DNA of 64,000 nt, taken from positions 531,001 through 595,000 of the forward strand of contig CAJNDS010002181.1 in the NCBI GenBank assembly GCA_905221605.1, written 5' to 3'. Every line of letters starts with the position of its first letter. Position 1 is the stretch's first letter. A program made the position numbers and the translations under genes. The notes beneath the pieces were generated by a model, which worked only from the letters and a program-made list of their open reading frames with translations, was not told the origin of the DNA and did not search any database. Positions 11,801-25,500 of the stretch are shown here, piece by piece. This DNA comes from Symbiodinium natans (lineage: Eukaryota; Sar; Dinophyceae; Suessiales; Symbiodiniaceae).

Positions 11801-14364
11801 CGCTGTAAAAAGCAGCGTTTGCCGTTCAGAAGGCGCCTGTTCAGGTTGAGAGGGTTTAGGGTTCAAGGTTTAGGGTTTGGGGTTTGGGGTTTAGGGTGGG
11901 TGCAGCAAGAAATGAGCACGAGCTGGGTTTGTCCGTAAAGACTAGTTTCATGGGGTTTAGGGTTTATAGGGTTTATAGGCCTTATAGGCCTTATAGGTTT
12001 TTTTTTTATAGGGTCTCTAGGGTTTATAGAGTTTAAAAGGGTCTGTCGGGTTGAAAGGAGTTTATAGAAGCCCTACAGCCCTGAAGCCCCGAAACGCAGG
12101 GACTTACGCGACTCGGCCTCCTGAAAACCTGCGGAGGCGTCTAGTAGGATTTCGTGTTTAAGGCGTGGGGTCAAGGGCTTGTGGGGTTGAGGGTTTATGA
12201 TTTGAGGGTTTGGGTTTAGGGTAAGGGGTTTGAGGGTAGCGATAGGCTCAGAAGTCCTCAAGTACTGTTTAGGGTTTAGTTGGGGTTTAGGGTTTGGGGT
12301 TTAGGGTTTAGGGTTTAGGGTTTAGGGTCTAGGGTTTAGGGTCTAGGGTTTAGGGTCTAGGGTTTAGGGTTTAGGGTCTAGGGTCTAGGGTTTAGGGTTT
12401 AGGGTTTAGGGTTTAGGGAAGCCCTCAGCCCTAAAACCACAGAATTCCCAAACCTGAAACCATCAACACCCTGAAGCCCTCAACCTTTGATGGACCCTAT
12501 ATAAAGCCTTACTCAACCCCTTCACGCAATGACTATTCATGCGTATGTGAGGCCTGCCCCCCTGGCTTCGGGGTGCAAGGCAAGGGTTTAGGGTTTAGGG
12601 TTTAGGGTTTAGGGTTTAGGGTTTAGGGTTTAGGGTTTAGGGTTTAGGGTTTAGGGTTTAGGGTTTAGGGTTTAGGGTTTAGGGTTTTTGGTTTAGGGTG
12701 TAGGGTTTAGGGTTTAGGGTAAGTTGTGGGGCTTCGGGTCTGCCACCCATCGTTGCCACAAGTGCTGGGGCCACCCGAATCCTGCCAAGCCTCCAGAAAC
12801 CAGTGCTGTGGGTTGAGGGTTTAGGGTTTAGGGTTTAGGACTAGGGTTTAAGGTTTAGGGTTTAGGGTTTAGGGTTTAGGGTTTAGGGTTTAGGTGGGCA
12901 ACCCTGAACCGTAGACCCACCCTAAACCCTCAACCCCATGCCTTGACGCAAGACCCTGGAAGACCTGAGCCCTAAAACCCATGAAGCCCTCGACTCTTTC
13001 GAAGCGTTTACAACCATATACAATAAGAAATATGAATGTCTAGCATGTATACCATATGTATATATATATATATATATGTCAATGTACATCAACCCTTTTA
13101 GGGTTAGCCAGCCTCGCGCCCCAAGCCAACTTACACCCTAAGATTCCTGGAGTCGTAAACTATACCCAAGAGCAATTTAGGAATAAGGGTTTAGGGTTTA
13201 GGGTTTGGGTTTTAGGGTTTAGGGTATTCAAAGGGTACTCTTTTGGGTTTCAAGGGGCTTGTACGGGAACCCGCATCCTAAACCCTAAGCCCAGCTTGTA
13301 AGGGAACCTGAACCCGGAAAAAGGGAATCAGGGCCTACTCTGGGTCCTACTGACCCTAAACCCTAAACCCTAAACCCTGAACCCTAAACCCTGAACCCTA
13401 AACCCTGAGCATGCGCCTCTGCCAAGATCTTGGCGATCTCAGGCTCGAAGCCCATGTCGAGCATTCGGTCCGCCTGTTTGGGTTTCAGGGTTTATGGTTT
13501 AGAGTTTAGGGTTTAGGGTTCAGGGCTCAGGGTTTAGGGTTTCGGGTTTAGGGAACAGGGTTTAGGGTTTAGGGTTTCGGGTTTAGGGTACAGGGTTTAG
13601 GGGTTTCAGAGTCTAGGGCTTTAGGGTCAGGGCTTCAGGGTCGCGGGGTTTAGGGGTTTCAGGGTGTGAGGGCTGTCTAGGGGTTTAGGGTTTCAGAAGG
13701 GCCCCCTCAACCCTAAACTCGAAACCGGAAGGCTAAACCCTGAACCCGAAACCCTGAACCCTAAACCCTAAACTCTGAACGCAAACCTTAATCGACCCTT
13801 GCCTCATCCAGGACCAAGAGTTGGACCTGCCCCAACGAGACCTGCTCGCAGCCATGGGGGTGATGGGGGGTTAACCCTAAACCCTAAACCCTAAACCCTA
13901 AACCCGAAACCCTAAACGCGAAACCCTAAACCCTAAATCCTAAGCCCTAACATTCGCGGTTCGGTTGTTCGGGTGTTTAGGGTAGTCTTCCGAACTCTGG
14001 AATCTTCAGTCTGTAATGCTAGTCCACTCTCCAAAGAGCTATGTCCACGACCCGAAGCCCTGATCCATAAACACCTGCCGGCAGCTAAGTCTGGTTAGGC
14101 CGTTCTTATTGCCCTAAACCCTAGAGAGGATCCTGTCCCGGATTGGGCTTAATAGGATCCTGCGTAAGTGCATTGGAAAGGGGCAACCTGGAAATGCTTG
14201 AGCGCACAACCCCAACCCCTAAACCTAAACCCTAAACCCTAAAACCGAACCTTTCGGGAGAACACACCTGGAGCCACTACCGGATGCTACCGCTCCAGGG
14301 CGTTCCTTAGTCTCATCGTTCTCTTGTGGGGGTGGGGCTTCCTATGATCAGGAACCTAGGGTGG

Positions 14365-14413
<49 letters not shown>

Positions 14414-14424
14414 CATATATATAC

Positions 14425-14458
<34 letters not shown>

Positions 14459-16324
14459 GCAAGCACCTGTGCATATGCTCCTTTTCTCTCCGAGGGGTCC
14501 GATAACAAGGGTCATCGAGCATTTCGGAGGGAGGGGGCCGGGAGGCCTAAAAGCCTTAGCACCCGAAAGCCTTCTGGTTAAAGCTCGAAGCCCTAAACCC
14601 TCAACCCTAAACCCTAAACCTAAATCCTAAATCCTAAACTCTAAACCCTAAACCTCAACCTTAAATCCTAAACCCTAAGCCCTGAACCCTAAACCCTAAA
14701 CCCTAAACCCTAAACCCTAAACCCAAGTCCTCCCCCCCACCCCCCACCGCCCACCTCGCCCGAGCCCATGAAGTCTTGCAGTCGCCCTGGTGTTGCAACC
14801 AACACCTGGGGTTTAGGGTTTAGGGTTTAGGGTTTAGGGTTTAGGGTTTAGGGTTTAGGGTTTAGGGTTTAGGGTGTGGGGCTTAGGGTTTGGAATGTGG
14901 GGTTTAGGGTTTAGGGTCTGGGGTTTAGGGTTTAGGGTTTGGGGTTTAGGGGTTTCGGGTTTGGGGTTTAGGGCGCTTTGGAGATCGCGGGGGTTGTCGG
15001 GGTTTATAGGGTCTATACCGTTTGTAGGTGTCTGGGGTTCACGGGGTTTAGAATTCTACCGCCTGGGGTTTATAGGTTGTAGGGTTGCTGGGGTTTGCAG
15101 GGTCTAGAGGGTTCAGGGCTCACAGGGTCCGGGGATCATGGAGTTTATAGGTGGTCAGGGTTTCGGGTCTTATGGTTTGTAAGTCTTACAGGGCGCAGGA
15201 GTCACAGGGTTCAAGGTTTCGGGACTATAGGGTTCAGGGCTAAAGAGGGTTCACGGTTTAGGGACTGGATCTTAGTGTATCTAGGGTTTGGGCGGTTTGG
15301 GGACCAACGTTTAGGCTTCATCAGGTTCAGGGTTTACAGATACCGGGTCCACAGGGTTTCTGCATATTCCCCGACCCTCCTGGCAGTGGCAGACTTGCTG
15401 AAAGCGCCAACCCTAAACCCCGAACCCGAACCCGAAAACCGAAACCAAAAAACCCTAAACCCTCCGACCTACACTATAAACCCTAAACCCGAAACCCTAA
15501 ATCCCCTCGACCCGGCCTGCGGCTCGGAGCTCTTCAGCGCCTTGCCCTGGGGGCCCTTGGGGGTCCCCCCGAAGACAGCCATGGAGCGCACCTTGGCCTG
15601 CGGTTTAGGGTTTAGGGTTTAGGGTTTGGGGTTTAGGGATAGTCTGTTTATGTCTATGTGTATATGGACATTATGGTCATAGTTCTCCAAATAAGGGTTC
15701 TTTTGGGGTGACTCTTCAAGGCGGCGCCGAATATTTAGTGTACCCAATAGAACCAACATATGAGAACTGACCATTAGTGTATGTAGGTACATGTGTGAAT
15801 TCATATTATATTAGTAGTGGTGCTGCAACTCTTCCGATATCGACGACTGACTGCAAATTCAAACTCACTCAATACAGCTCGTCTTGAAGTATATATCGTC
15901 ATGTTATGTCATGATGAGTATGTGTCTTCTTTCGGTCGGAGACCTTGAGTGTTCATTTGCTTTCAGCCTCTGGCGTTTGAACTTTTTGCTTGGAATAGCC
16001 TTGTTTCTACACTTGCACGGAGCTATCATGCTACTTTAGGATATTATAATAAGAGCGCCCTTTAGGGCTGGGTTACTTCATAAGGGAGCCAAGAATCTGG
16101 ACCTAGAACAAACACAAAGGCAAAGCGTTACCACTAAACCCTAAGCCGTCAACCCCTCTAAACCCAAAACCCAAAACCCTCAACCCTAAGCCTCAACCCT
16201 AAACCTGAAACCCTCAACCCTCAACCCTAAGCCCCGACAAACCCTAAAGCCTCCCTCAACCCTAAATCCCAAGCCCTCAACCCTAATTCCTCCCTCTCCC
16301 CTCCTCTCCTCCCTCTCCCCTCCG

Positions 16325-16370
<46 letters not shown>

Positions 16371-16505
16371 AGCCTCAAGCCCGATAAACCCTACAAACCC
16401 TCTCCCTCCCCACAACCCTCCACACTCCACCCTCCACCCTCAACCCTAAAACCTCAACCAAAATCCCTCAACCCTCAACTCTCAACCCTCAAAAAAAACC
16501 GAACA

Positions 16506-16544
<39 letters not shown>

Positions 16545-19500
16545 ACCCCAAACCCCAAACCCTAAACCCTAAACCCTAAACCCTAAACCCTAAACCCTAA
16601 ACCCTAAACCCTAAACCGAAACCCGCCGCCGGGCCGGCGCAAAGCGCTTGCACTCCGCGTCGATCTGCGTCGCCAGCTCTCGGGTTGGGGCCAGGCACCT
16701 GACGGACTTCAAGTTGAGGGTTGAGGGTTTAGAGTTTAGGGTTTGGGGGTTTAGGGTTTAGGGTTTAGGGTTTAGGGTTTAGGGCTAGGGTTTTGGGGTT
16801 TGGGATTTGGGGTCCAGGTGTTTACGGTTTAGGGGTTTAGGGGGTTCAGAGTTTAGGGGTTTAGGGGTTTGGGGCCTTCCGGGTTTGGGGTTTAGGGTCT
16901 TAGAGGTTTAGGGTTTTCATAAGCGGTTCGGGGATTTACTGCGCCCGGACGAAAGTTCGCATCGGGGACATATGCCAGCATGCTCGTGCAAACCCCCCCC
17001 CCCATAGACTCCTCCACAAGATGTGTCTCTGGGGAGCGGAGGATTTTAAGTCCTCCGTGGGAACAAAAAAGTAATATATGTTTAAAACAGCGTGTGAATT
17101 CCTCCGCTGGCCAGGCCACAGAAAATTCACTTCCGCGTACTCCGAGTCCTCCGCTAACGCAAGATATGCAAGTGCGACAAAACTTTCTTCCTCCTGATGT
17201 AATTGGAGGTTTAGGGGTTATGTTTTGGGCTGTTTTGGGCTGTTGTGTGCTCTTGTCTTGGCCTTGAGGGCGTGTAGAACTTGTATACGGGTCTGAGTCC
17301 GGAATCTTGACCGGGTGTTGAGCTTCTTTCTTTGTGTCTTGTTGGTGCAAAAGCACGCAATCTGCCTTGTCATTTTCAATCGTGCTGGTGCCTTTGGGGG
17401 CCTGCACCATTGGGTACCTCTTGTTGCTGCCTTGTCACTCAAAGGACCTCAATGGGATGCAAGTTCATGGAACAGTTGCGCTTTTGAAGCCGTTCGGTGA
17501 CACAGCGAAACTGCAGCTTTCAACTAAACCACGGACCATTTCGATCGTTTGTGGCCTTGAGGGTTTAGGGTTTGGGGTTTGGGCTTAGGGTTGTAGAGCC
17601 TAGGCTTTAAAAGACAACCCTAGCTTTAGTTGAACTTACAAGCGCGAAGCTGTTGAGACCCTTTAAACATCTAAGCCTGAAACCCCTATACGTCAACTGA
17701 AGGGCACTATACAGCTACTTGTTAGCGAGAGTTTATAGGGGGGGGGGGGGTCTAGAAAGTGCCAAAGTATAGGAGCGAAAGCACTGCTTATCCCTAACAA
17801 AGCACTCCTGATCCCCAACAAAAGCCCCGAACTTATGTACGACACCAAAAGAGCCTAATAAGTTAAAAGCGCACAAAGAACAAGAACGCCCTAGACCATA
17901 AACAGAATTCTCGATGTAATTCCTCAACCACGAACCCCCCCAACAAACAAAAAAGGAAGGATATAAGAAATGGGAAAAAAAACAAAATGAAATTTTACAA
18001 CGAGCAAAATGAAACATAAGTACTGGCAACACCCCCACCCTAACACCAATAACCCGGAAAACCCTTACAAACCCAACAGCTGGATAGGGAGAACAACGAC
18101 AAAAGCAACTGAAAGAACTCTAGAAACACCCCGAAAAAAAACGAAGGGTGAAATAACCAAGCCCCAGCAAAACTATCTGGGGCTTTCCGAAAAAAGGGGC
18201 ACCTTTCTTTTTTTGGGGGGGCTCCCTTTACGGGGATTCTATTCTATTTAAACGGGGTGATGACCTCTATTTAGGAAATACCTAAACCCTAAACCCTAAA
18301 CCCGAAACCCTAAACCCGAAATCCTAAACCCTAAACCCCAACCCAAAAAATGGGGTATAAAAGGGATACCCCCTATTTTGGGGAAATACCCAGCTGCAGG
18401 TCGCAGGCACAGCACGGGGGGGTCGGCAGCTGTAGCCTCCTTGGACCACCTGAGGCAGCGAAATCTCAACTGGGCCTGAAAGAACGTAGAGGTGTAGGGT
18501 TAGGGTTTAGGGTTTAGGGTTTAGGGTTTAGGGTTTAGGGTTTAGGGTATAGGGTAAATGGTACTTCTCTTCCGCCTCCTGCTTCTCCAACAGTAAAACC
18601 TCTTCGTCGCCTTTAGCGACTTGCATCGTTTGCTGGTTTAGGGTTTTGGGTTACAAACTTTTTGTCTTAGACCCAAGAGTTAGACCCAAGAGTAATCTAG
18701 GAATGAAAAGGGTACCCGTTTTGGTTTCAGTGACTTGTGAGGACACCCGAATCCTAAAAACTCGGGAATACGGGCCTACTCTAAGTCCTAGCTACCCTAA
18801 ACCCTAAACCCGAGACCCTAACAAAAACAATTCAGCGCCTAGCACCCCACAGAGGGGCCACCATTGTCGAGAATGGGCTGATCGCCGCCTTGAAGAGTTC
18901 ATGAGATAAGACCCTAAACCCTGAACCTTGAACCCTGAACCCTAAACCCTAAACCCTAAACCCTGGGTTCAATGCCCAAACTGAGTGACCTGGAGGTGGG
19001 AAGAGAACCCAACGCAAATCGCAAGCCCGGTAGGGTTGCCCTTCCTTGCCATGTTGGCAATCCTGCTTAACAAGGGCTGTGGGATGGAGCCACCTTTAGA
19101 GTTTATCGGGGTTTTGGGGGTTTAAGGCTTTAGGGTTTAGGGATTAGGGCTTAAGGTTTATGGTTTAGGGGAATTAAAAGTTTGGGGCCTCAGGCATTCT
19201 GATCCTTGCACCTCACCAAAGTCTCCAACTCGGGGGCTCTTTACAACCCCTCGGCGCCCAAGCAAATCACACCAGCCACAGCCAGGGTACTTAGGGTTCA
19301 AAAGCGTTTTGACATATCTGGAATTGAGATGAAGACTTGTAAGGGTTGTGCGTTTAGGGCTTACGAGGGCTTAGGGCTTACCTTCTCCGGCCTCGTGATG
19401 ATCTTGAAGGCAGGCAGAAGGAATGCAAGCGTCTTCCCAGAACCTGCCACAAGCTCACGTGCACGTATTTCAGGAGGTCCATGTACACGCAGACTCCATA

Positions 19501-22500
19501 CTTTGATCCAAGAGGGATTCTGCCACAACTACTTTGGGGCTGAGGCAGTGCAAACAAAAAGTGCGCCTGGACCGGTCTGATATGTAGCTCAGAAATGGGC
19601 GGCTCTCATAAAAATACAATCGGAACCCGGAAACGGACCATGATTTAGGTCCACCAGCATGAATGGTCCGTTTGACTGGGCAGTATGGGTTAGGGTTTAG
19701 GGTTGAGGGTTAAGGGTTTAGAGGGTACCTGACACATGGATTCAGGTATTCAACATGACTGGCCGGTTCTTAGTAGGGAGTTGCCTGCATACTCCCTTCA
19801 AGGGTGTATATAGGGCCCTTACTTCCCTTATTCCCTGCCAAGAACCAACCCTAAACCCTAAAGCCTAAACCCTAAACCCCAAACCCTAAACCCTAAACCC
19901 TAAAGAACCCTACATCCTAACCCAACACCCTAAACCCTAAACCCTAAACCCTACACCCTAAACCCTAAACCCATCCTGTCTTGGCCACCGCCACGAGATC
20001 GGATCCCTGGACGGCAATGGGCCACGACTGTGCCTCCCAACACGCAAAGGGTCCCTAGGGTTTAGGGTTCAGGGTTTAGGGTTCAGGGTTTAGGGTTTGG
20101 GGTTTGGGGTTGCTGGGGGGTTTAGGGTTTGGCGTCCAGGGGGTGTAGGGGGTTTGGGATTTAGGGGCTTATGGTTTTCAGCGGGGTTTAGGAGTTGGGG
20201 TTGGGATTCAGGGTGTACAAGGCTCAGGGTTGAGGATTTGGGGTTTCAGGCTTGGGGTTTGGGATTCAGGGTTTACAAGTTGGGGTTTCAGGCTTCGGGC
20301 TTGGGAGTGAGAGTTTTCCTGTTCGGGATAGTCAAGCCCCGCAGTAGCTACTAGTTGAACCTTTTGACAAACAGGCCTCAAAGACCATCCTCTTAAAACC
20401 AGTACTTGAAGGTTCATGGATACTTATATAGGGTGATGAGTCCCCTAAGAAAGCCTAAGAAACCATAGTTGCCGTACCCATGAACCTCCAAGGAGAGTTA
20501 CCACAAAACACTTTGAAGGCCTGCCTAGGCTACCACAAAGTCCCTTTCGTGTCCAAGTCTCGACATCTGACATCTGTTTGAGGCACCCTAAACCCTACAA
20601 ACCCTAAACTGTTTGTGGTGGCTTATGAGCTTTGAGTTTAGGTTCTGAGGGGTTCGGGGTCATGGAGTTCGGGATGAAAACCCAAACAGAATATCATGCC
20701 AGGTAGCTGCTCTGCTTGCCGGGGCTGCTGAGTGGCTGAGTGACAACACAGCCAGTAAGTCCAGGGCACGTCTGCCCAAACTACATGACCCCGCAGAACC
20801 CTAAACGACAAATCCAATAAACACCCTAAGCTTCGGATGTTCCCCCTCATACTAACAGCCCTTAATACGGAATATCAGTACAACCTCTTGTAGCCCCTAG
20901 TAAGCGTTGTGAGTATAAGTTTGAACAGCCCATGACAAAATCCCCCAAACACCCTACACGAACCTACATATCATCTCTGTGAAGCTTCGAGGTAGATAAT
21001 ATAATTAACCGTGCTTCAAAGCCTTATAACTCCCATGCTAGCAATGCTACAAGCCGTATCTCTGTCTAAAGCACAGCGCCTTCATGGTAGTTGGACCCTG
21101 AAAAATTCAACCCTAAACCCCAAACCCCAAACCCCGAACCCTTGCCCTAAACCATCCTAAACCCTAGCAATCGACCCGGGGCCTGGATTGGGCTAGGTGC
21201 GGGGAAGCCAGCATTGGCCAAGGCGTCCTTGATACGCCTTCCGGGCGAGGGTTGAGGGTTTAGAGTTTGGGGTTTGGGGTTTAGGGCTTGGGGTTTGGGG
21301 TTTAGGGTTTAGGGTTTCGGGTTGAGGGTTCAGGGGTTTAGGGTTTTGAGGGTTTAGGGGCTGAACGGCTACTCTCAAGGCCCTCACAACTCCTACTTTC
21401 GGGACTTGGGCGCCCGAAGAGAGTACGATGCTTTGCAGGTTTTGGTTTGCTTTTTCCCTTCGCGGGAGGGGAGGGCGGGGGGGGGGGGGGGGGGGGGGTG
21501 GCGGTAAGGTTGTTAACAAGGGAGGGTTGGGATGAGAGTGTTTGTTAACAAGGGAGGGTTGGGATGAGAGTGTTTAGGGTGCAAGGGTACCGAATTGCTG
21601 CTGGGGGGGGGGGGGGGGGGGGGGCGGCACGAATCAGGGCACCACATTAAGAATAACAAGCGTGGCGTGTGGCTGGGAGGGGCTTGTTCGAGCACCCTCA
21701 CCCTGGAAGGGGGATGCCTTGGGGTTTTGGGTTTCAGCCGCAAAAATTAGGTTTGGACAAGGATCCTTAACCCAGCACTCTAGAACACCAATCCTCAAAC
21801 CTAACGGGCTTGCACGAGAACCTATTGAAAAACCTTGCCAGGAACTGGCGGCAAAATGCAAAGAGTAGCTTGGCCCATCACGCGTTATGGACAATATTCT
21901 GGGTAAGCTCCGCTTGAAAACTCCACCAGTCGAAATAGGGGAAAAAAACTCACAAGGGCCTACCCTGAACCCTGTACCCCTAAACCCGAAACCCTAAACC
22001 CTAAACCCTATACCCCGAGACCCCATAACGATGCCCTGCTGCCTGGAGAACGGCGCGGCCTCGAAACTTTGCACCGCCTCCGGAAGCTCCGGGGCCTCCG
22101 ACAGTACAGGGTTTTGGGATTAGGGTTTAGGGTTCAGGGTTTAGGGTTTCGGAGTTTCAGGGTTTCGAGTGTAGGGCTTAAGGGTTTGTACACTAAACCC
22201 CAGACGCAGAACCCTGCCACTCCAGACTCTAAACCCTAAACCCCAAACCGCCCTAAGCCTGGCGTGTTCCATGCATGCAGGGTCGCAACCCGCTCTCCCC
22301 CTGAGATTGACCAAAACCAGGCCCTAAAACTTCCCAGAGGAGTTTAGGGTTTAGGGTTTAGGGTTTAGGGTTTAGGGTTTAGGGTTTAGGGTTTAGGGTT
22401 TAGGGTTTAGGGTGATCCTGTACCGTACCTTCAAATCTGGAAAGCACATCCAAGAGTTAAGGTAGAAAACCTGTTGAAGCAGTGTGCGCTTGCCCTGACA

Positions 22501-25500
22501 CCTGAGAACACTAAAGGCCTGAAATCCTACACAAGAACCAAACCTAAAGCCCCGCAAAAAACCCAACCCCACAACCCTGAAACCCTGTAACCCTAAACCC
22601 TAAACCCTAAAACCCCAATCAATCCCCAGAAGGGTCCTGCCTGACCGTCGCGAGCCAGGGCTGAGATTTTCCACTTGTCACGAAACCTTGGTTTAGGGTT
22701 GGGGCTAAGGGTTTTCTAAGGGTAGTTACATGGTCGCTTAGTCTGGGCCCTCAAAAGCGTACCCCCATTATACCCCTTATATACCCTATACAAATTTAGG
22801 GCCCATACATCAGAATCCTTTTAAGGAGGTTGGGAACCACATGAAGGGCCCATGAAAGTACTCTCACAGTTTTAGGGTGAAGCATGAGCCAAGCCCCCCC
22901 CCCCCTCCCCCCCCCTAAACCCTAAACCCTAAACCCTAAACCCTAAACCCTAAACCCTAAACCCTAAACCCTAAACCCTAAACCCTAAACCCTAGGCCTG
23001 GCCCTCAACCTCAAAAAGCTCTTGCGGACCGGTGAACTCCTCCGAGGTGAGAGGAGAAGCAGAATCTTGCGCCGCCTCGATGGGTTTCGGCTCTTTAGGG
23101 CTTCGTGGGGATAGGGTTCAGGGTTTAGGGTTTAGGGTTTAGGGTTTAGGGTTTAGGGTTTAGGGTTTAGGGTTTAGGGTTTAGGGTTTAGGGTTTAGGG
23201 TTTAGGGTGTAGGGTTTAGGGTTTAGGGGTTAGGGGTTAGGGGTTAGGGCTTGGGGCTTAGGGCTTAGGGCTAAGGGTTTAGGGCTTAGAGTTGACTTTT
23301 TTTTTTTTTCGTTTTGTGGGGGGGGGAGGAGGTACACCTCACTCCAATCCTCACTTGTGCAGGACACAACGGCAAATGGCCACCAGGATTTATTTCCTCA
23401 GAAACCAGAGACTTCCAACTCAGACACATCAAACACATCAAATACATCAAGGGCGTCATGGACACCTCAACCACTGCCGCTCTCTCAGAGCTTTGGGGCT
23501 TTAGCGCTTGCGGGTTTTAGGGGGCTTTCGGGTTTAGGGTATTTCTTCGGGCTCTCTAGGCCCAAAAACTATGGCCATGGGGTTAAGGGTTCAGGGTTTT
23601 GGGTGCTATAACCTAAGCTAACGCAGTTTAGGCCATGAACAGAGTGTTGTAACTAGGAAGGGGAGGGTCTCCGTTTAGGTTTCCAGTAGCCATAGTAATC
23701 AAAACTAACGAGTTCTCATATGCGCATATGATGACGTAGTGGATTCCAAAACGAAACCTATTTTGCTTGGTTCGGGGTTTGAGGGATGCTTTTTGTCATT
23801 GTTTGGGGGGGGGGGGGGTCCCAAGGGTTGGGGCTAGAGCCTATATAGCCCTTAGTCCTCGGCCCTCATGAACAATTCGATCCCTGAAGCCCCTGAACCC
23901 CGGGCTAAAACGGCTTAGGCCACGGAGACACAAGGTGCTATTCTAGAGATTCTGAACCCTGCAGAAACACCTAGTTGCTGAGTTCATAAGCCCCCCAAAA
24001 GTGTGCACTTTCGGTTCTATAGGGAATTATAGTATCCCCGAAAAAGTGTAAAGTGTACTCATTCAGCTACTAAGAACCGGCATGAACCTGGTTCAAGGTT
24101 CCGGGCTTAGTGGGATTTTGGGCTCACCATTTAAGGGTTGTAATTTGAAGGGGAATATCAGCGCTTGGAATTAGGATTTGGGACTACGAAGTCAAAACCT
24201 GCAACGTTAGCCCAAATGCCACAAGGCTACAGGAGAACTACCACAACTAGACCCAACAGCAACCAGGAATCAAACAGGTGCCCTTTTTGGTTTGAAGGTT
24301 CTTCTACGGGAACGTAAAACCCTAGAAAAAAGGAATAGTGCCCACTCGGAGCTCAACGGTAACTCTGAAGCATGTTGAACTGAGCTGGGGCAACATAGGC
24401 ACAGATTTGTGGGATGCCCAGTACCCGGCAGAAAAGGTTTTGATCTTCATTGTGGTAGGGCCGAATAACGCAATAAAAACCTTACCTACAGTGCTGCGAA
24501 GTACAAGAGCTCCAAACCCGATCATCACAAGATAATACTACACTTGTACAGCTAGATAACAAGTGGTAACACTATATCAAAATCACAAGATGGTAACATG
24601 CCAACATTGTATGATATAGAAACAATGGTAATTACACTACAAACCCTCAACCCTCAACCCTCAACCCTCGACCCTCAACCCTCAACCCTCAACCCTAAAC
24701 CCAAACCCTACATAAACCCTATAACCCTAAACCCTCAACCCCCAACCCTAAGCCCCAAACCCCAAACCCCAAACCCTAAGCTCTGCCTCCTCCTGCGCCT
24801 CTTTGGACTTGACTTTCTTCGTCGCTGCGAGCCTCGGCGCAGTGCTGATGACTCGTGGGTCGGACGTGGGAGCTCCTAAAGTCCCCAATATATTCCCCTT
24901 TAAGGGATATTATAGGGTTTAGGGTTTAGGGTTTAGGGATACTAAAGGGTACCTGCATTATACCCTTTAAGGGATTATGTACTCAGTAGAACCATGGTCG
25001 CACTGGGGAGCTGCTGCGATCTTTGCTTGGGGGTTTAGGGAGTTAAGGGTTTAGGGTTTAGGGTTTAGGGTTCACGGGGGTAGTTGGATTTGTGGGTGGC
25101 TGGCGGGCGTTGCTAGGGGCTCGGTTTCAGAAGAGCTTCTGGTGAGCTTTCGTGGGGCTTGAGGTGGAGTTGAAAGGGTTCCCTAACCCTGAACCCTGAA
25201 CCCTAAACCCTAAACCCAGATAAAGCATGTTTTCAGCTTCAGGGATTCATTCAAGGGTTGTTGCGGACTGGTCTTTATGTCTGCAGGGTTTGTAGGAGTT
25301 CATCTGACTTATAGGGTTTTACGGGCTCGATCAAGGGGGGTTAGGGATTTTAGGGTTTACGGGGTTTCTCCAGTTTGGGGTTTACAGTGTTTAGGGTCTT
25401 TTCGGGGAGGGGGCATGGGCTTGGGGAATTAAGAGTTGCGAGGATTTACAGGCTTGAAGGGCTCACTGTGATTTAGGAAGTTTTAGGGTTTGAGGGTTTG

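Noticed and set aside
16892-17410. 172-codon minus-strand frame
   Set aside because: No recognisable domain, lies inside a helicase intron, and the flanking exons join in phase without it.
18835-18905. Island reading [18 protein letters not shown] on the minus strand
   Set aside because: Does not fit helicase phase or family alignment; no other support.
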